Shown: positions 28,702 through 37,288 of the stretch, piece by piece
Layout of the letters: every line of letters begins with the position of its first letter
Numbering within the stretch: the first letter of the stretch is position 1
From: Helicobacter hepaticus ATCC 51449
Lineage (GTDB): Bacteria; Campylobacterota; Campylobacteria; Campylobacterales; Helicobacteraceae
Direction of reading: 5' to 3'
Assembly: GCF_000007905.1 (NCBI RefSeq)
Contig: NC_004917.1
Location: 1,735,147-1,799,146, forward strand
DNA length: 64,000 nucleotides
The notes under the pieces: model-generated
What the model was told of the DNA's origin: nothing
What the model saw: the letters and a program-made list of their open reading frames with translations, nothing else
The model's database searches: none
Translations under genes and position numbers: made by a program

Positions 28702-29814
28702 ATGAAAAAAATCAAATATAGACTTAAGGCGGAATGGGAGGAACAAATAGCTATATTAATGGCTTTTCCGCACAAAAATAGCGATTGGGCAATACATATT
28801 GAGGTAGCTCGAGAATGTTTTGTGCGTATTATAGAGCAGATTCTATATTTTGAATCAGTAATACTTTGTGTGGATATTAATGATGATGAGGGAATGGCAT
28901 TATTGCACACACATTTTAAAAAACATATTACATTTGCCCAAAATGAGACATTTAAATCGTATAATCAACAATATGGGCTTCATATTGTTCGTGTGCCCAC
29001 AAATGATACTTGGGCGAGGGATTTTGGAGGTATTAGCGTGGAAGCAGAGGGGGGCATAGCCCTATTTGATTTTGTCTTTAATGGTTGGGGGCTAAAATAT
29101 CCTGCAAATTATGACAATCAAATTACGCAAAATATTGTTTGTGAAGCTTTCAAAAATACTCATTTATCGCCACTTGTAAAAAGAATTTTTTCATCTTATC
29201 GTCCCATAAAAACTGATATGATTCTTGAGGGTGGCAGTATAGAAAGCAATGGGGCAGGGGTATTGCTTACTAATACACAATGTCTCCTTGAAAAAAATCG
29301 CAATTCTCATCTTAGCCAAGATGAAATAGAATCTAAGCTTAAAGAGTATTTTGGATTAGATTCTGTATTGTGGCTTACACAAGGCTATCTTGCAGGAGAT
29401 GATACAGATAGTCATATTGATACACTAGCGCGTTTTATTAGTGAGGATACGATTGCTTACATCACTTGTGATGATAAGCAAGATGAGCATTTTGAATCTC
29501 TTAAGAGTATGGAGGCGGAGCTACGCGCTTTAAAACAATCTAATGGAGAGCCATATAAGCTTATTCCTCTGCCTTTTACTCAAGCTATTTATGATGAACA
29601 AGGACAACGGCTACCTGCGAGCTATGCAAATTTCCTTTTTGTCAATGGAGGTTTGCTTGTGCCAACTTATGGGGATAAAAATGATAAAAAGGCACTTGAG
29701 ATTCTCTCTCTCGCATTGCCTACACGCAGGGTAGTGGGTGTGGATTGTCGCTCATTGATTTTATGGCACGGCAGTTTACATTGCGTGAGTATGCAGGTAT
29801 ATGATACATTATAA
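28702..29814 (+). CDS. aguA: Agmatine deiminase / peptidyl-arginine deiminase-family protein
   Basis: This 370-residue protein has the pentein fold signatures NDTWARDFGGI at about 100-110, LEGGSIESNGAGVLLT at about 175-190, GDDTDSHIDTLARF at about 233-246 and catalytic C361 in WHGSLHCVSM. It converts agmatine to N-carbamoylputrescine plus ammonia, a step toward putrescine. H. pylori carries the same enzyme. Peptidyl-arginine deiminase activity is excluded in practice by size. AAAGGATT precedes the ATG. Confidence 0.92.
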   Translation: MKKIKYRLKAEWEEQIAILMAFPHKNSDWAIHIEVARECFVRIIEQILYFESVILCVDINDDEGMALLHTHFKKHITFAQNETFKSYNQQYGLHIVRVPTNDTWARDFGGISVEAEGGIALFDFVFNGWGLKYPANYDNQITQNIVCEAFKNTHLSPLVKRIFSSYRPIKTDMILEGGSIESNGAGVLLTNTQCLLEKNRNSHLSQDEIESKLKEYFGLDSVLWLTQGYLAGDDTDSHIDTLARFISEDTIAYITCDDKQDEHFESLKSMEAELRALKQSNGEPYKLIPLPFTQAIYDEQGQRLPASYANFLFVNGGLLVPTYGDKNDKKALEILSLALPTRRVVGVDCRSLILWHGSLHCVSMQVYDTL

Positions 29815-29951
29815 GTAAATGCAAAACTATTTTATATTCGCCAATAACAACTTTCTACCAAGATATTCTTATTAAATAACTCAGATTCTAGATTCTATTA
29901 AGGGTTAAATTTCTAAAAATGCTTAATATTCTCTTGTGTTTACATTTTGTT

Positions 29952-30521
29952 TTATAAGTACGCCTTGAGAGAGGGCATTTGCAATTCTTCATAAAGCTCT
30001 TGTGCTTTTTCTCCGCCACAAAGTTCTTTTACGATAGTAAGGGCAAATACATTTGCTGTAGCAGGACCAACTGAAGTGATAATATTACCATTTTTTACTA
30101 CCGCTTCCGCATTTCTATTTTTGCCTTGCATATTGATTTGATTTTCGCAACCAGGATAACAAGTAAATTCACCCTCAAGCACCCCCGCCTTATCAAGCAC
30201 GATAGGGGAGGCACAAATTGCAGCTATGAGCTTTTGTTCTTGCTTAAAGGTCGTGAGCCATAGCTTAATGAGTTCATTGTTGGCAAGATTTTGCATTCCA
30301 TTATAACCTCCTGCGAGGACAATAGCATTGAAATGTTCCATTTCAAGCTCGGGCAAGGCAGAATCCGCTTCGATTACAATATGATGTGCTCCCAAAACGC
30401 GTTTATGAGAATCAAGACTAGCGACTACCACCCGCACACCTGCGCGTCTTAAAATATCTGCCACAGATACTAACTCAATTTCTTCAAATCCTCTTGCAAT
30501 AGGAAGTAAAACATTCTTCAT
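29952..30521 (-). CDS. DJ-1/PfpI-family protein
   Basis: I chose ATG 30521, where AAAGGAGAATTG lies directly upstream; an upstream frame to 30764 has no support. The product is 189 residues. It has the DJ-1 fold features: PIARGFEEIELV with the conserved Glu, LAGGYNGMQNL, and the nucleophilic Cys in IAAICASPIVL. The class includes protein deglycases and stress chaperones (YajL, ThiJ). YajL-type is the best guess. The gene is divergent from xerH and converges on the agmatine deiminase gene. Confidence 0.9.
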   Translation of the reverse strand: MKNVLLPIARGFEEIELVSVADILRRAGVRVVVASLDSHKRVLGAHHIVIEADSALPELEMEHFNAIVLAGGYNGMQNLANNELIKLWLTTFKQEQKLIAAICASPIVLDKAGVLEGEFTCYPGCENQINMQGKNRNAEAVVKNGNIITSVGPATANVFALTIVKELCGGEKAQELYEELQMPSLKAYL

Positions 30522-30551
30522 CAATTCTCCTTTCTCCTTTTGAAAATTCAA

Positions 30552-30584
30552 TTTTACTATAATTAATGAATTTTTATGGTAAAA
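30552..30584. promoter_or_regulatory. Imperfect inverted repeat between the DJ-1 and xerH genes
   Basis: TTTTACTATAA and TTATGGTAAAA, one mismatch, are separated by 11 bases. The site lies 185 bases before xerH and just upstream of the DJ-1 gene. It may be an operator; a XerH dif site would normally have a shorter centre. Confidence 0.35.
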
Positions 30585-30768
30585 ATTTTCTTTTTTAGCT
30601 TGTTGTATGGAGAGTGGATTGAGATAAAAAAGTTTGAAAAGTATAGTTTTCATAACTAATTCAAACACAAACCTTGTAATCTTGACTTGAGAGATACAAA
30701 ATCGTATAATCCTGTAATTTTGATATTTACTCGGGCAAAGGCACAAGAATAAGGAAAATGACAAACAA

Positions 30769-31857
30769 ATGAAATATCCGCTTAATTATAAAAATGAATT
30801 TTCTTCTAGTTTGCTTTTTTGGATTACGAGATTTATACGTTATAAGCTTACAACACTATCTAACCATCAAGTAAATGATAAATCAAGCATTCTTCAGGCA
30901 ATAAATACATTAAGTAATGATAAAATAAGTAATATAGATGAATTAGAAAATATCTGTAAAAAAGCGAGAAAAGCGGGTATGATAGGGATTAATACTTACT
31001 CTACCCCGCTACTCAAACTTTACGCTTTCCTTACGCAAAGCTCTATTGATACAATGGAGGATATTGATGAGGAAGTATTAAGCGATTTTTTAAGTGTGGA
31101 GACAAGTGCTCTTTCTAACGCAAGTAAAAAAAACTATCGCATTGCTCTCATTGGTTTTTTTGGTTATATTGATAAGCAAAATGAGAGTGATGGTGCATCT
31201 TATGTATATGATATTACACTCAAAATCAGCTCATTACAAGGCAAAAGTGGACAAAAACTCCCCTCATTTTTAAATCAAAAAGAATTAGAACAATTCTTGC
31301 GCGCTATTGATGAATCTCAACTTGGGGAAAAAGTCGCTGCGCGTAACAAACTTATTATCAAACTCATTGTTTATACAGGCATACGCGTAAGTGAAGCTCT
31401 TAATCTCCGCTGTAAAGATATTTTACCAGCTAAAGACTGCTATCTTATAAGTATTCGCGGTAAAGGCAACAAGCCGCGTGTAGTAATGATACGACAATCC
31501 CATATTCAGAATCTTCTTAATACCTGGCTTACGCAACGTTTGGGTTTTTCTCCAATGCACGATTTACTCTTTTGTAATGCCAAGGGAAAAGCCCTCACGC
31601 AGAGCTATATTTATAAAAATGTGGAGAATATTTTAACTCAAGCAGGGATTCGTAAAGAAAAAAATGGCGCACATATGCTACGGCACTCTTTTGCTACCCT
31701 GCTCTATCAGCAAAAACACGATTTAGTAATGGTGCAAGAAGCACTTGGACATTCGGATTTAAATACAAGTCGTATTTATACGCATTTTGATATGGAACGT
31801 TTGCAAGAAGTTGTCAGTGTAATGGATAATATATCCAATAAAACTCATTCTACTTAA
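30769..31857 (+). CDS. xerH: XerH tyrosine recombinase
   Basis: This 362-residue protein is the single-recombinase type of Helicobacter and Campylobacter, which acts with one enzyme on a dif site, in place of XerC/XerD. The catalytic domain has R206 (GIRVSEAL), a conserved Lys near RGKGNKPR, H302 and R305 (HMLRHSF), H328 (LGHSD) and Y337. All are present. The N-terminal SAM-like core-binding domain is at about 60-150. The product resolves chromosome dimers before division with FtsK. No classic 28-30 base dif site is certain nearby. Confidence 0.94.
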   Translation: MKYPLNYKNEFSSSLLFWITRFIRYKLTTLSNHQVNDKSSILQAINTLSNDKISNIDELENICKKARKAGMIGINTYSTPLLKLYAFLTQSSIDTMEDIDEEVLSDFLSVETSALSNASKKNYRIALIGFFGYIDKQNESDGASYVYDITLKISSLQGKSGQKLPSFLNQKELEQFLRAIDESQLGEKVAARNKLIIKLIVYTGIRVSEALNLRCKDILPAKDCYLISIRGKGNKPRVVMIRQSHIQNLLNTWLTQRLGFSPMHDLLFCNAKGKALTQSYIYKNVENILTQAGIRKEKNGAHMLRHSFATLLYQQKHDLVMVQEALGHSDLNTSRIYTHFDMERLQEVVSVMDNISNKTHST

Positions 31858-31866
31858 AGGGGCATT

Positions 31867-32424
31867 ATGAACTCTCCTTTATATCTTACTCCAAAAGCCA
31901 GTAATCTTGCAATGTGTCTCATAAGCGTATGTGCTTTAATTTTATGGCTTTATGAACCAAAATTATATAGCGATGTATTTCGTTTTATGCTTTTTCCTCT
32001 TGGGTTAGTATGGCTTTTGCAAAAACGATATATACTCTTAAAATATTTTATAGTAATTACGGCTGTTATTTTGGGTATTGCATTTGTTTGTAAATATACC
32101 TTTTTTTATATGGCAAATTATTTTATGGATAATGTATGGGTAGAAAACATTGCCCACATTGCAAAGCGTCCAATTAATGGTGAGTTTAAAGGTTTTCCTA
32201 GTGGGCATACGACAGCGGCGTTTATTGCTGCAGCATTTGCGTGGCAATATATGAGCAAAAAATGGGGTATATTTTTTATATTTTTAGCATTTATGGTAGG
32301 TTATGCTCGTATTATCAGTTTATGGCACACGCCAATTCAAGTATGTGCAGGTGCATTACTTGGCTTTGTAGGGAGTTTAGTGTTTATAAGTTTTATTAAT
32401 AAAAAGCCTAAAGTGCAGCATTGA
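31867..32424 (+). CDS. PAP2-family lipid phosphatase
   Basis: This 185-residue protein has five or six membrane segments. The PAP2 active site is present in order: KRPINGEFKGFPSGH at about 99-113, then R and H in YARIISLWHTP. Such enzymes remove phosphate from phosphatidic acid, undecaprenyl diphosphate, or lipid A; the Helicobacter lipid A phosphatases belong here, but the exact substrate cannot be read from sequence. It follows xerH by 9 bases. The stop codon overlaps the -35 box of the tmRNA promoter. Confidence 0.85.
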   Translation: MNSPLYLTPKASNLAMCLISVCALILWLYEPKLYSDVFRFMLFPLGLVWLLQKRYILLKYFIVITAVILGIAFVCKYTFFYMANYFMDNVWVENIAHIAKRPINGEFKGFPSGHTTAAFIAAAFAWQYMSKKWGIFFIFLAFMVGYARIISLWHTPIQVCAGALLGFVGSLVFISFINKKPKVQH

Positions 32425-32449
32425 CAAACATAATGAAAAAGATTATAAT
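32421..32449 (+). promoter_or_regulatory. Consensus sigma-70 promoter for ssrA
   Basis: TTGACA (32421-32426) and TATAAT (32444-32449) are exactly consensus with a 17-base spacer. This is rare in Campylobacterota, whose -35 boxes are usually weak. The -35 overlaps the PAP2 stop. RNA would start near 32456, about 30 bases before the mature tmRNA. Confidence 0.85.
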
Positions 32450-32485
32450 CCACGCCCTGTTAGATAAAATCTATACAGAATCTGC

Positions 32486-32854
32486 GGGGCTGATTGGCTT
32501 TCGACAGGAGCAAAGAGACTTAAGTGCATGTGAGCTGGTAAGCTCTAAAACTACCACAAATAAATAAACGCAAACAACGCAAATTACGCTCCAGCTTACG
32601 CAAAAGTCGCGTAAGTTTATCACACTTTTGGAGTCGGCTTAAGAACTTCTAATCTAGCTAGAATCTTTCAAGCTGTAATCTTTGCTAGATGCTCTTTTTG
32701 TCATACCTTAGCAAAAAGAAAAGAATAAGGTTGCTTGTGGGATTTATCTTGGGGTGTTGGATAACCACGAAAAGAAAACAATACCTACTAAACATGTAGA
32801 TTCTTAAGAAGCTCAAGCTTTTGGACTGGGGTTCAACTCCCCACAGCTCCACCA
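32486..32854 (+). ncRNA. ssrA: Transfer-messenger RNA (tmRNA)
   Basis: The 5' end GGGGCUGAUUGGCUUUCGACAG and 3' end with a T-arm (GGUUCAACUCC) and terminal CCACAGCUCCACCA form the alanine-tRNA-like part. The two arms pair GGGGCU with AGCUCC. The tag frame at 32570-32614 encodes ANNANYAPAYAKVA, preceded in the product by the tRNA-borne alanine. It matches the layout of the H. pylori tag but ends in Val-Ala rather than Ala-Ala. The role is rescue of stalled ribosomes with SmpB. Confidence 0.95.
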
Positions 32855-32879
32855 TAACTTCCCTATTTTATATTAAGAT

Positions 32880-33071
32880 TTAATGAATCTGTGCTGCTTT
32901 GCGGATTCTATATGCTTTTGAACGACAAGCACTTGAGCAAGTTTTTGCACTTTTACTTCCAATAAATGGCTTATGGCATACTTGACAATCTTTTTTTGCT
33001 TTATCAAGGCTTTTAAGTAATGATACAACCTCACTATGAGAAAGTGAATGCTTACAATAAGGACATTCCAT
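32880..33071 (-). CDS. Small zinc-ribbon protein
   Basis: This is a 63-residue protein with a strong ribosome site (AAAGGAG, 5 bases before ATG). It has three cysteine pairs: CPYC (3, 6), CQVC (29, 32) and CSSAC (44, 48), then a basic tail. The last four cysteines form a treble-clef or FCS-like zinc site typical of small nucleic-acid-binding proteins. No exact family is recognised. It is divergent from a TonB-dependent receptor and shares its upstream region with twin palindromic operators, so the two may be co-regulated. Confidence 0.8.
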   Translation of the reverse strand: MECPYCKHSLSHSEVVSLLKSLDKAKKDCQVCHKPFIGSKSAKTCSSACRSKAYRIRKAAQIH

Positions 33072-33107
33072 AAAAACTCCTTTAAGTGAAAATATTTAGA
33101 TTCTATC

Positions 33108-33145
33108 ACATTTTATAAAACGTGTTGCTACATTTTATAAAATGT
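33108..33145. promoter_or_regulatory. Two tandem 16-base palindromic operators
   Basis: ACATTTTATAAAATGT at 33130-33145 is a perfect 16-base palindrome. ACATTTTATAAAACGT at 33108-33123 is a one-base variant. Their centres are 22 bases apart, two helical turns, so dimers would sit on one face. They lie between the zinc-ribbon gene and the TonB receptor, near a TACACT -10 at 33148-33153. The regulator is unknown. Confidence 0.75.
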
Positions 33146-33184
33146 GATACACTTCACACTTTATTTTTATATAAAGGTTTTTTT

Positions 33185-35233
33185 ATGATACTTTCTTCTT
33201 TTAAAGGTTCACCTATTTTAAGTTTTACTTTTGCATCAATTTGCAGTAGCATACTTTTTGCCGATGAAACACTTTCTTCCACAAAACTTTCTCCCCTTAT
33301 TTCAGCAGCTCACCCTATCAGCAATGCTAATATAAGCGTTATAGATGATACCTTTCTTACCCATACGCAAGCAAATAATCTCCGAGATATCTTTGCCAAA
33401 GACGCCGAGATACAAGTTGGCGGTGGTGCACAAATTGCACAAAAACTCTACGTGAGAGGCTTTGAAGATAGAATGTTTCGTGTGAGGCTTGATGGAATCA
33501 CGCAAGGAGGAAATCTCTTTCATCACCAAGGCAACCTTCTTATTGACCCATTTTTAATTAAAAGCATAGAGATAGAAAAAGGTTTAGCAAAACCAGAAGA
33601 TGGTGCAGGTGCACTTGCAGGGGGGATTAATATCATAACAAAAAATGCGTTTGATATGCTCTTACCAAATCGCAGTTATGGGGCACATTTTGTATTAGGA
33701 GGACAAAGCAATAAAGGTATAGACACCGCTCTTGCTACATACGGGAAAATTACAGAGAATATAGGTTTGCTCGCAAGCTATAGCTTTGATGATGTGCCTT
33801 ATTATCGTGCAGGAAATGGAGACAAGGTCTCCTCCTCTAAAACGCGCTCGCATAATGCACTTTTTAAATTAAGTTTTCTTCCTAATGCAAATCATTCGCT
33901 TAACCTTAACTATCATTTTAATAATGTAAATGCCATAGCTCCCTATGGTGCTAATGTTTTGCTTAGCCAAGATCCAAAACTTTATGATAATACCCTCTTT
34001 TCTCACGCCATAAGCACACAATACGCTTATGTGCCAACTGATAATTTTACTTTATTGTGGAATACTTTTTATTCATATAAGAATCTTACACTTTCACCTA
34101 TTGGAGCAGTATCTAGCACTGATCACGAAAAAGCACACGATTTAAGTTTGCATCATCTTGGAAGCGATATAATGTTGAAACACTACTTTAGCCCTGTGCG
34201 TCATTATATAAAATATGGTTTAAACTATCAGCTTATCACTACCAAAGAACACAATCTTGATGGACACGATAGAGATGATAATAATCAAGGACACGAATTA
34301 GGTGCTATTTATGGCGGATTTATTGGAGCAAATTTTAACTTTTTAGAATCTCTAAGCCTTGATGTAGGTTCGCGCTATGATGTCTTCACTTATCGTGATA
34401 AAGTTAATACAAGGCATAATACTCAAGGATTTAGCCCTTATATCTCGCTTCTTTATGCTCCAACAAATGAACTTAGCTTTAAAATCACACAAAATTATAA
34501 TACACGTGGAGCTATGCCTCTTGATGCTTCATTGCTCTCAAATCCTCACGTAAAAATTACTCCATTAAAAGCAGAAGGAATGTATAACACAGAGCTTAAT
34601 ATGGATTATGATAATAGCCTCTTTAGTGTGCATATAAGTCTCTATCATCAATATTTAAAAAACTTTATCAATAGCTATGTCAATTCAGGTAGCCATACAA
34701 ATGGTGCTACTCATGCTCACGGTGATTCTTTTCGTGAGAATATGGCTAGCGCTATACGAATAATTGGCTATGAAGCGAGTATGGGGCTAGATTTTAGTTT
34801 TATTGATGTGCATATGGGTATTGCTCAAAGCTTTCCTACATATAGGCAAAAACTCATTACTGATACTTTTGAGCTTGCTGCCGTAAGTGGGAGAAGTTAT
34901 TTTTTGAGTGCGGGAATCCGCCCTTTTGACTTTCTACCGCAATTTCGTATTTTATGGCTTAGTCGTTTTGTAGAGGGAATAAATTATCAAGGTTACAATA
35001 TGTATTATAATGATACCGAATCTGTAACTAAAAAAGGCTATAACACGCATAATCTTTATTTAACCTATGATGTGAAGTCTTATTTGAGTGTGCGTTTAGC
35101 ATTTTTAAATCTTACAAATCAAACTTACATAAACCCTATGAGTCCGCTTAAGGAACTCTTTTCAAAAGGAGAAGGCACACCACTCTATGAACCCGGTTTT
35201 AGCACAAAAGCACAAATTGCACTTTCGTTTTAG
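33185..35233 (+). CDS. TonB-dependent outer membrane receptor
   Basis: I chose ATG 33185 (AAAGG upstream); an earlier ATG at 33122 lies inside the operator region. The product is about 682 residues. A signal peptide ends near LFA at residue 21. A plug domain follows (LRDIFAKDAEIQVGGG, KLYVRGFEDRMFRVRLDGI, GALAGGINIITK), then a 22-strand-type barrel ending in IALSF. Loops carry His-rich clusters (GHDRDDNNQGHEL, GSHTNGATHAHGD), which may suit nickel, cobalt or heme. The substrate is not certain: iron chelate, heme and metal receptors share this fold. The operators upstream suggest metal-dependent repression. Confidence 0.9.
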   Translation: MILSSFKGSPILSFTFASICSSILFADETLSSTKLSPLISAAHPISNANISVIDDTFLTHTQANNLRDIFAKDAEIQVGGGAQIAQKLYVRGFEDRMFRVRLDGITQGGNLFHHQGNLLIDPFLIKSIEIEKGLAKPEDGAGALAGGINIITKNAFDMLLPNRSYGAHFVLGGQSNKGIDTALATYGKITENIGLLASYSFDDVPYYRAGNGDKVSSSKTRSHNALFKLSFLPNANHSLNLNYHFNNVNAIAPYGANVLLSQDPKLYDNTLFSHAISTQYAYVPTDNFTLLWNTFYSYKNLTLSPIGAVSSTDHEKAHDLSLHHLGSDIMLKHYFSPVRHYIKYGLNYQLITTKEHNLDGHDRDDNNQGHELGAIYGGFIGANFNFLESLSLDVGSRYDVFTYRDKVNTRHNTQGFSPYISLLYAPTNELSFKITQNYNTRGAMPLDASLLSNPHVKITPLKAEGMYNTELNMDYDNSLFSVHISLYHQYLKNFINSYVNSGSHTNGATHAHGDSFRENMASAIRIIGYEASMGLDFSFIDVHMGIAQSFPTYRQKLITDTFELAAVSGRSYFLSAGIRPFDFLPQFRILWLSRFVEGINYQGYNMYYNDTESVTKKGYNTHNLYLTYDVKSYLSVRLAFLNLTNQTYINPMSPLKELFSKGEGTPLYEPGFSTKAQIALSF

Positions 35234-35246
35234 TAGAATCTTTTGG

Positions 35247-35252
35247 TATAAT
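35247..35252 (+). promoter_or_regulatory. Candidate -10 box for ppa
   Basis: TATAAT in TTGGTATAATCGC, 39 bases before the ppa ATG. Confidence 0.6.
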
Positions 35253-35290
35253 CGCTTCTTTTAACATATTTTAAGTTTAAAGGAGCAGTA

Positions 35291-35812
35291 ATGAATCTTT
35301 CAAAAGTATCAGTGGGTGAAAATCCAAATAAAATCAATGTTATCATTGAAATCCCTTATGGTTCAAATATTAAATACGAAGTTGATAAAGAAAGCGGTTT
35401 AGTTGTCGTAGACAGAGTGATGTATGGTGCGATGTTTTATCCTGCTAATTATGGTTTTGTCCCCAATACACTCGCAGATGATGGTGACCCTGTTGATGTT
35501 CTTGTGCTTAATTCTTATCCACTTCAAGCAGGAAGTATGATTGCTTCTAGGCTTATTGGTGTGCTAATTATGGAAGATGAAAGCGGAATGGACGAAAAAC
35601 TCATTGCTGTGCCTGTTTCTAAAATTGACCCCTCATTTGAAAAGATTCAAAGCCTAGCAGATTTACCACAAATCACACTTGATAGAATCAAAAATTTCTT
35701 TGAAACTTACAAAACACTAGAGCCAAACAAATGGGTAAAAGTTAAAGAATACAAAGACAAAACTGCTGCACAAGAGATTTTAGATAAATCAATCAAAGCC
35801 TACAAAGGCTAA
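35291..35812 (+). CDS. ppa: Inorganic pyrophosphatase
   Basis: This 173-residue protein is the family I soluble pyrophosphatase. Metal-binding motif DDGDPVDVLVL at about 68-78, and NVIIEIPYGSNIKYEVDKESG near the start. FYPANYGFVPNTL precedes the motif, and KWVKV follows near the end. It hydrolyses the pyrophosphate released in biosynthesis. AAAGGAG lies before the ATG. It is transcribed from its own -10 box, and the biotin carboxylase gene follows 35 bases on. Confidence 0.97.
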   Translation: MNLSKVSVGENPNKINVIIEIPYGSNIKYEVDKESGLVVVDRVMYGAMFYPANYGFVPNTLADDGDPVDVLVLNSYPLQAGSMIASRLIGVLIMEDESGMDEKLIAVPVSKIDPSFEKIQSLADLPQITLDRIKNFFETYKTLEPNKWVKVKEYKDKTAAQEILDKSIKAYKG

Positions 35813-35847
35813 AAATACTCTTAAAATGATGTTTAAAGGAGGTTATG

Positions 35848-37272
35848 ATGTTTCAGAAGATTCTCATTGCTAATCGTGGCGAAATTGCAGTGCGTATTAT
35901 CCGCGCTTGTAGGGATTTACATATTAAAAGTATAGCCATATATGCAAGAGCTGATAGAGATTGTTTGCACGTAAAAATGGCTGATGAATCTTATGAAATC
36001 AGTGATGACCCATTGCAAGGCTATCTTGATGCGGATTTGATTATTGAGGTAGCATTACGCGCTGAAGCTGATGCAATTCACCCCGGCTATGGTTTTTTAA
36101 GTGAGAATGCCACATTTGCTAAAAAAGTGCAAGAAGCGGGAATTACTTGGATAGGACCTGATGCTCTAACAATTGCAAAAATGGGCGATAAAAATGCAGC
36201 AAGAGCTATTATGGAAAAAAATGGAATCCCCATTGTGCCAGGCACTCAACCACTTAATAAGCACTCTATAAGTGATATTGCTAAATATGCGCAAAAAATT
36301 GGCTATCCTGTGATACTTAAAGCAAGTAGTGGTGGAGGTGGGCGTGGCATACGCGTAGTAGAAAAAGAAGAGGATTTAATAGAATCTTTTGAGGCGTGTA
36401 AACGCGAAGCTATGGCATTTTTCAAAAATGATGATGTTTTTATGGAAAAATATATCGTTAATCCTAGACATATAGAGTTTCAAATCTTAGCGGATAATTA
36501 TGGTAATGTGATTCATCTGCTTGAGCGTGATTGTTCCATACAAAGACGACATCAAAAGCTTGTTGAAATCGCTCCTAGTCCCCTTATTAGCGATGATTTA
36601 CGCCGAAGAATGGGAGCTGCTGCCGTGGCTGCCGCTAAAGCTGCACAATACACAAATGCAGGCACGGTTGAATTTTTGCTTGATGAGAACAATACTTTTT
36701 ATTTTATGGAAATGAATACACGCATACAGGTTGAGCACGGCGTTACAGAGGAAATTACTGGTTATGACCTTATAGGGAGACAAATCCGCATTGCGCAAGG
36801 AGAAATTTTAGACCTTACACAACACGATATACGCGCACAAGGCTTTGCTATTGAAGTGAGAATTAATGCTGAAGATGTGGCTAATGATTTTGTGCCAAAT
36901 CCGGGCAAAATTACCACTTATTACCCTGCTTTAGGACCTTTTGTGCGAGTAGATAGTTGTATTTATAAAGATTATGTGATTCCACCCTTTTATGATTCTA
37001 TGGTAGCAAAGCTCATTGTGAAAGCTTCAAGCTATAATCTTGCGGTAAATAAACTCTCGCGAGCTTTGAATGAATTTACCATTAAAGGCGTGAAAACAAC
37101 AATTCCTTTTTTGATAAACATTTGCAATGATAAAGACTTTAGGCGAGGATATTTTGATACTTCTTATATTGAAAGTAAAATTAAAGAGCTTATGCCCCCC
37201 CCACAATCTAAGCCTGAAGATGATATGGTAAGCGTCATTGTCGCGGCCTTAAGCGCACGCTATGGAGCATAA
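35848..37272 (+). CDS. Biotin carboxylase, probable pyruvate carboxylase subunit A
   Basis: I chose ATG 35848 because AAAGGAGG lies 5 bases before it. The product is about 474 residues. It is an ATP-grasp biotin carboxylase, with ILIANRGEIAVRIIRAC, the glycine loop SSGGGGRGIRV, MEMNTRIQVEHGVTE and the C-terminal dimer domain. It carboxylates a biotinylated partner. The DDPLQGYLDADLIIEVA stretch and the length favour PycA/CfiB over AccC, which is about 450 residues and usually sits next to accB. Neither accB nor pycB is in the window, so this is inferred. A C8 run occurs near the 3' end. Confidence 0.8.
   Translation: MFQKILIANRGEIAVRIIRACRDLHIKSIAIYARADRDCLHVKMADESYEISDDPLQGYLDADLIIEVALRAEADAIHPGYGFLSENATFAKKVQEAGITWIGPDALTIAKMGDKNAARAIMEKNGIPIVPGTQPLNKHSISDIAKYAQKIGYPVILKASSGGGGRGIRVVEKEEDLIESFEACKREAMAFFKNDDVFMEKYIVNPRHIEFQILADNYGNVIHLLERDCSIQRRHQKLVEIAPSPLISDDLRRRMGAAAVAAAKAAQYTNAGTVEFLLDENNTFYFMEMNTRIQVEHGVTEEITGYDLIGRQIRIAQGEILDLTQHDIRAQGFAIEVRINAEDVANDFVPNPGKITTYYPALGPFVRVDSCIYKDYVIPPFYDSMVAKLIVKASSYNLAVNKLSRALNEFTIKGVKTTIPFLINICNDKDFRRGYFDTSYIESKIKELMPPPQSKPEDDMVSVIVAALSARYGA
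37195..37202 (+). repeat. C8 tract near the 3' end of the carboxylase gene
   Basis: Eight C within codons for a PPP stretch, about 25 codons before the stop. A one-base slip would replace the last residues with a new tail. Confidence 0.6.
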
Positions 37273-37288
37273 AACAATGGAGTAGCCT

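Noticed and set aside
30522..30764. Upstream extension of the DJ-1 gene
   Set aside because: The extra 81 residues are low-quality, and ATG 30521 has a strong ribosome site.
32873..33109. Second minus-strand frame over the zinc-ribbon gene
   Set aside because: It overlaps the better frame that has the cysteine pairs and an ideal ribosome site.
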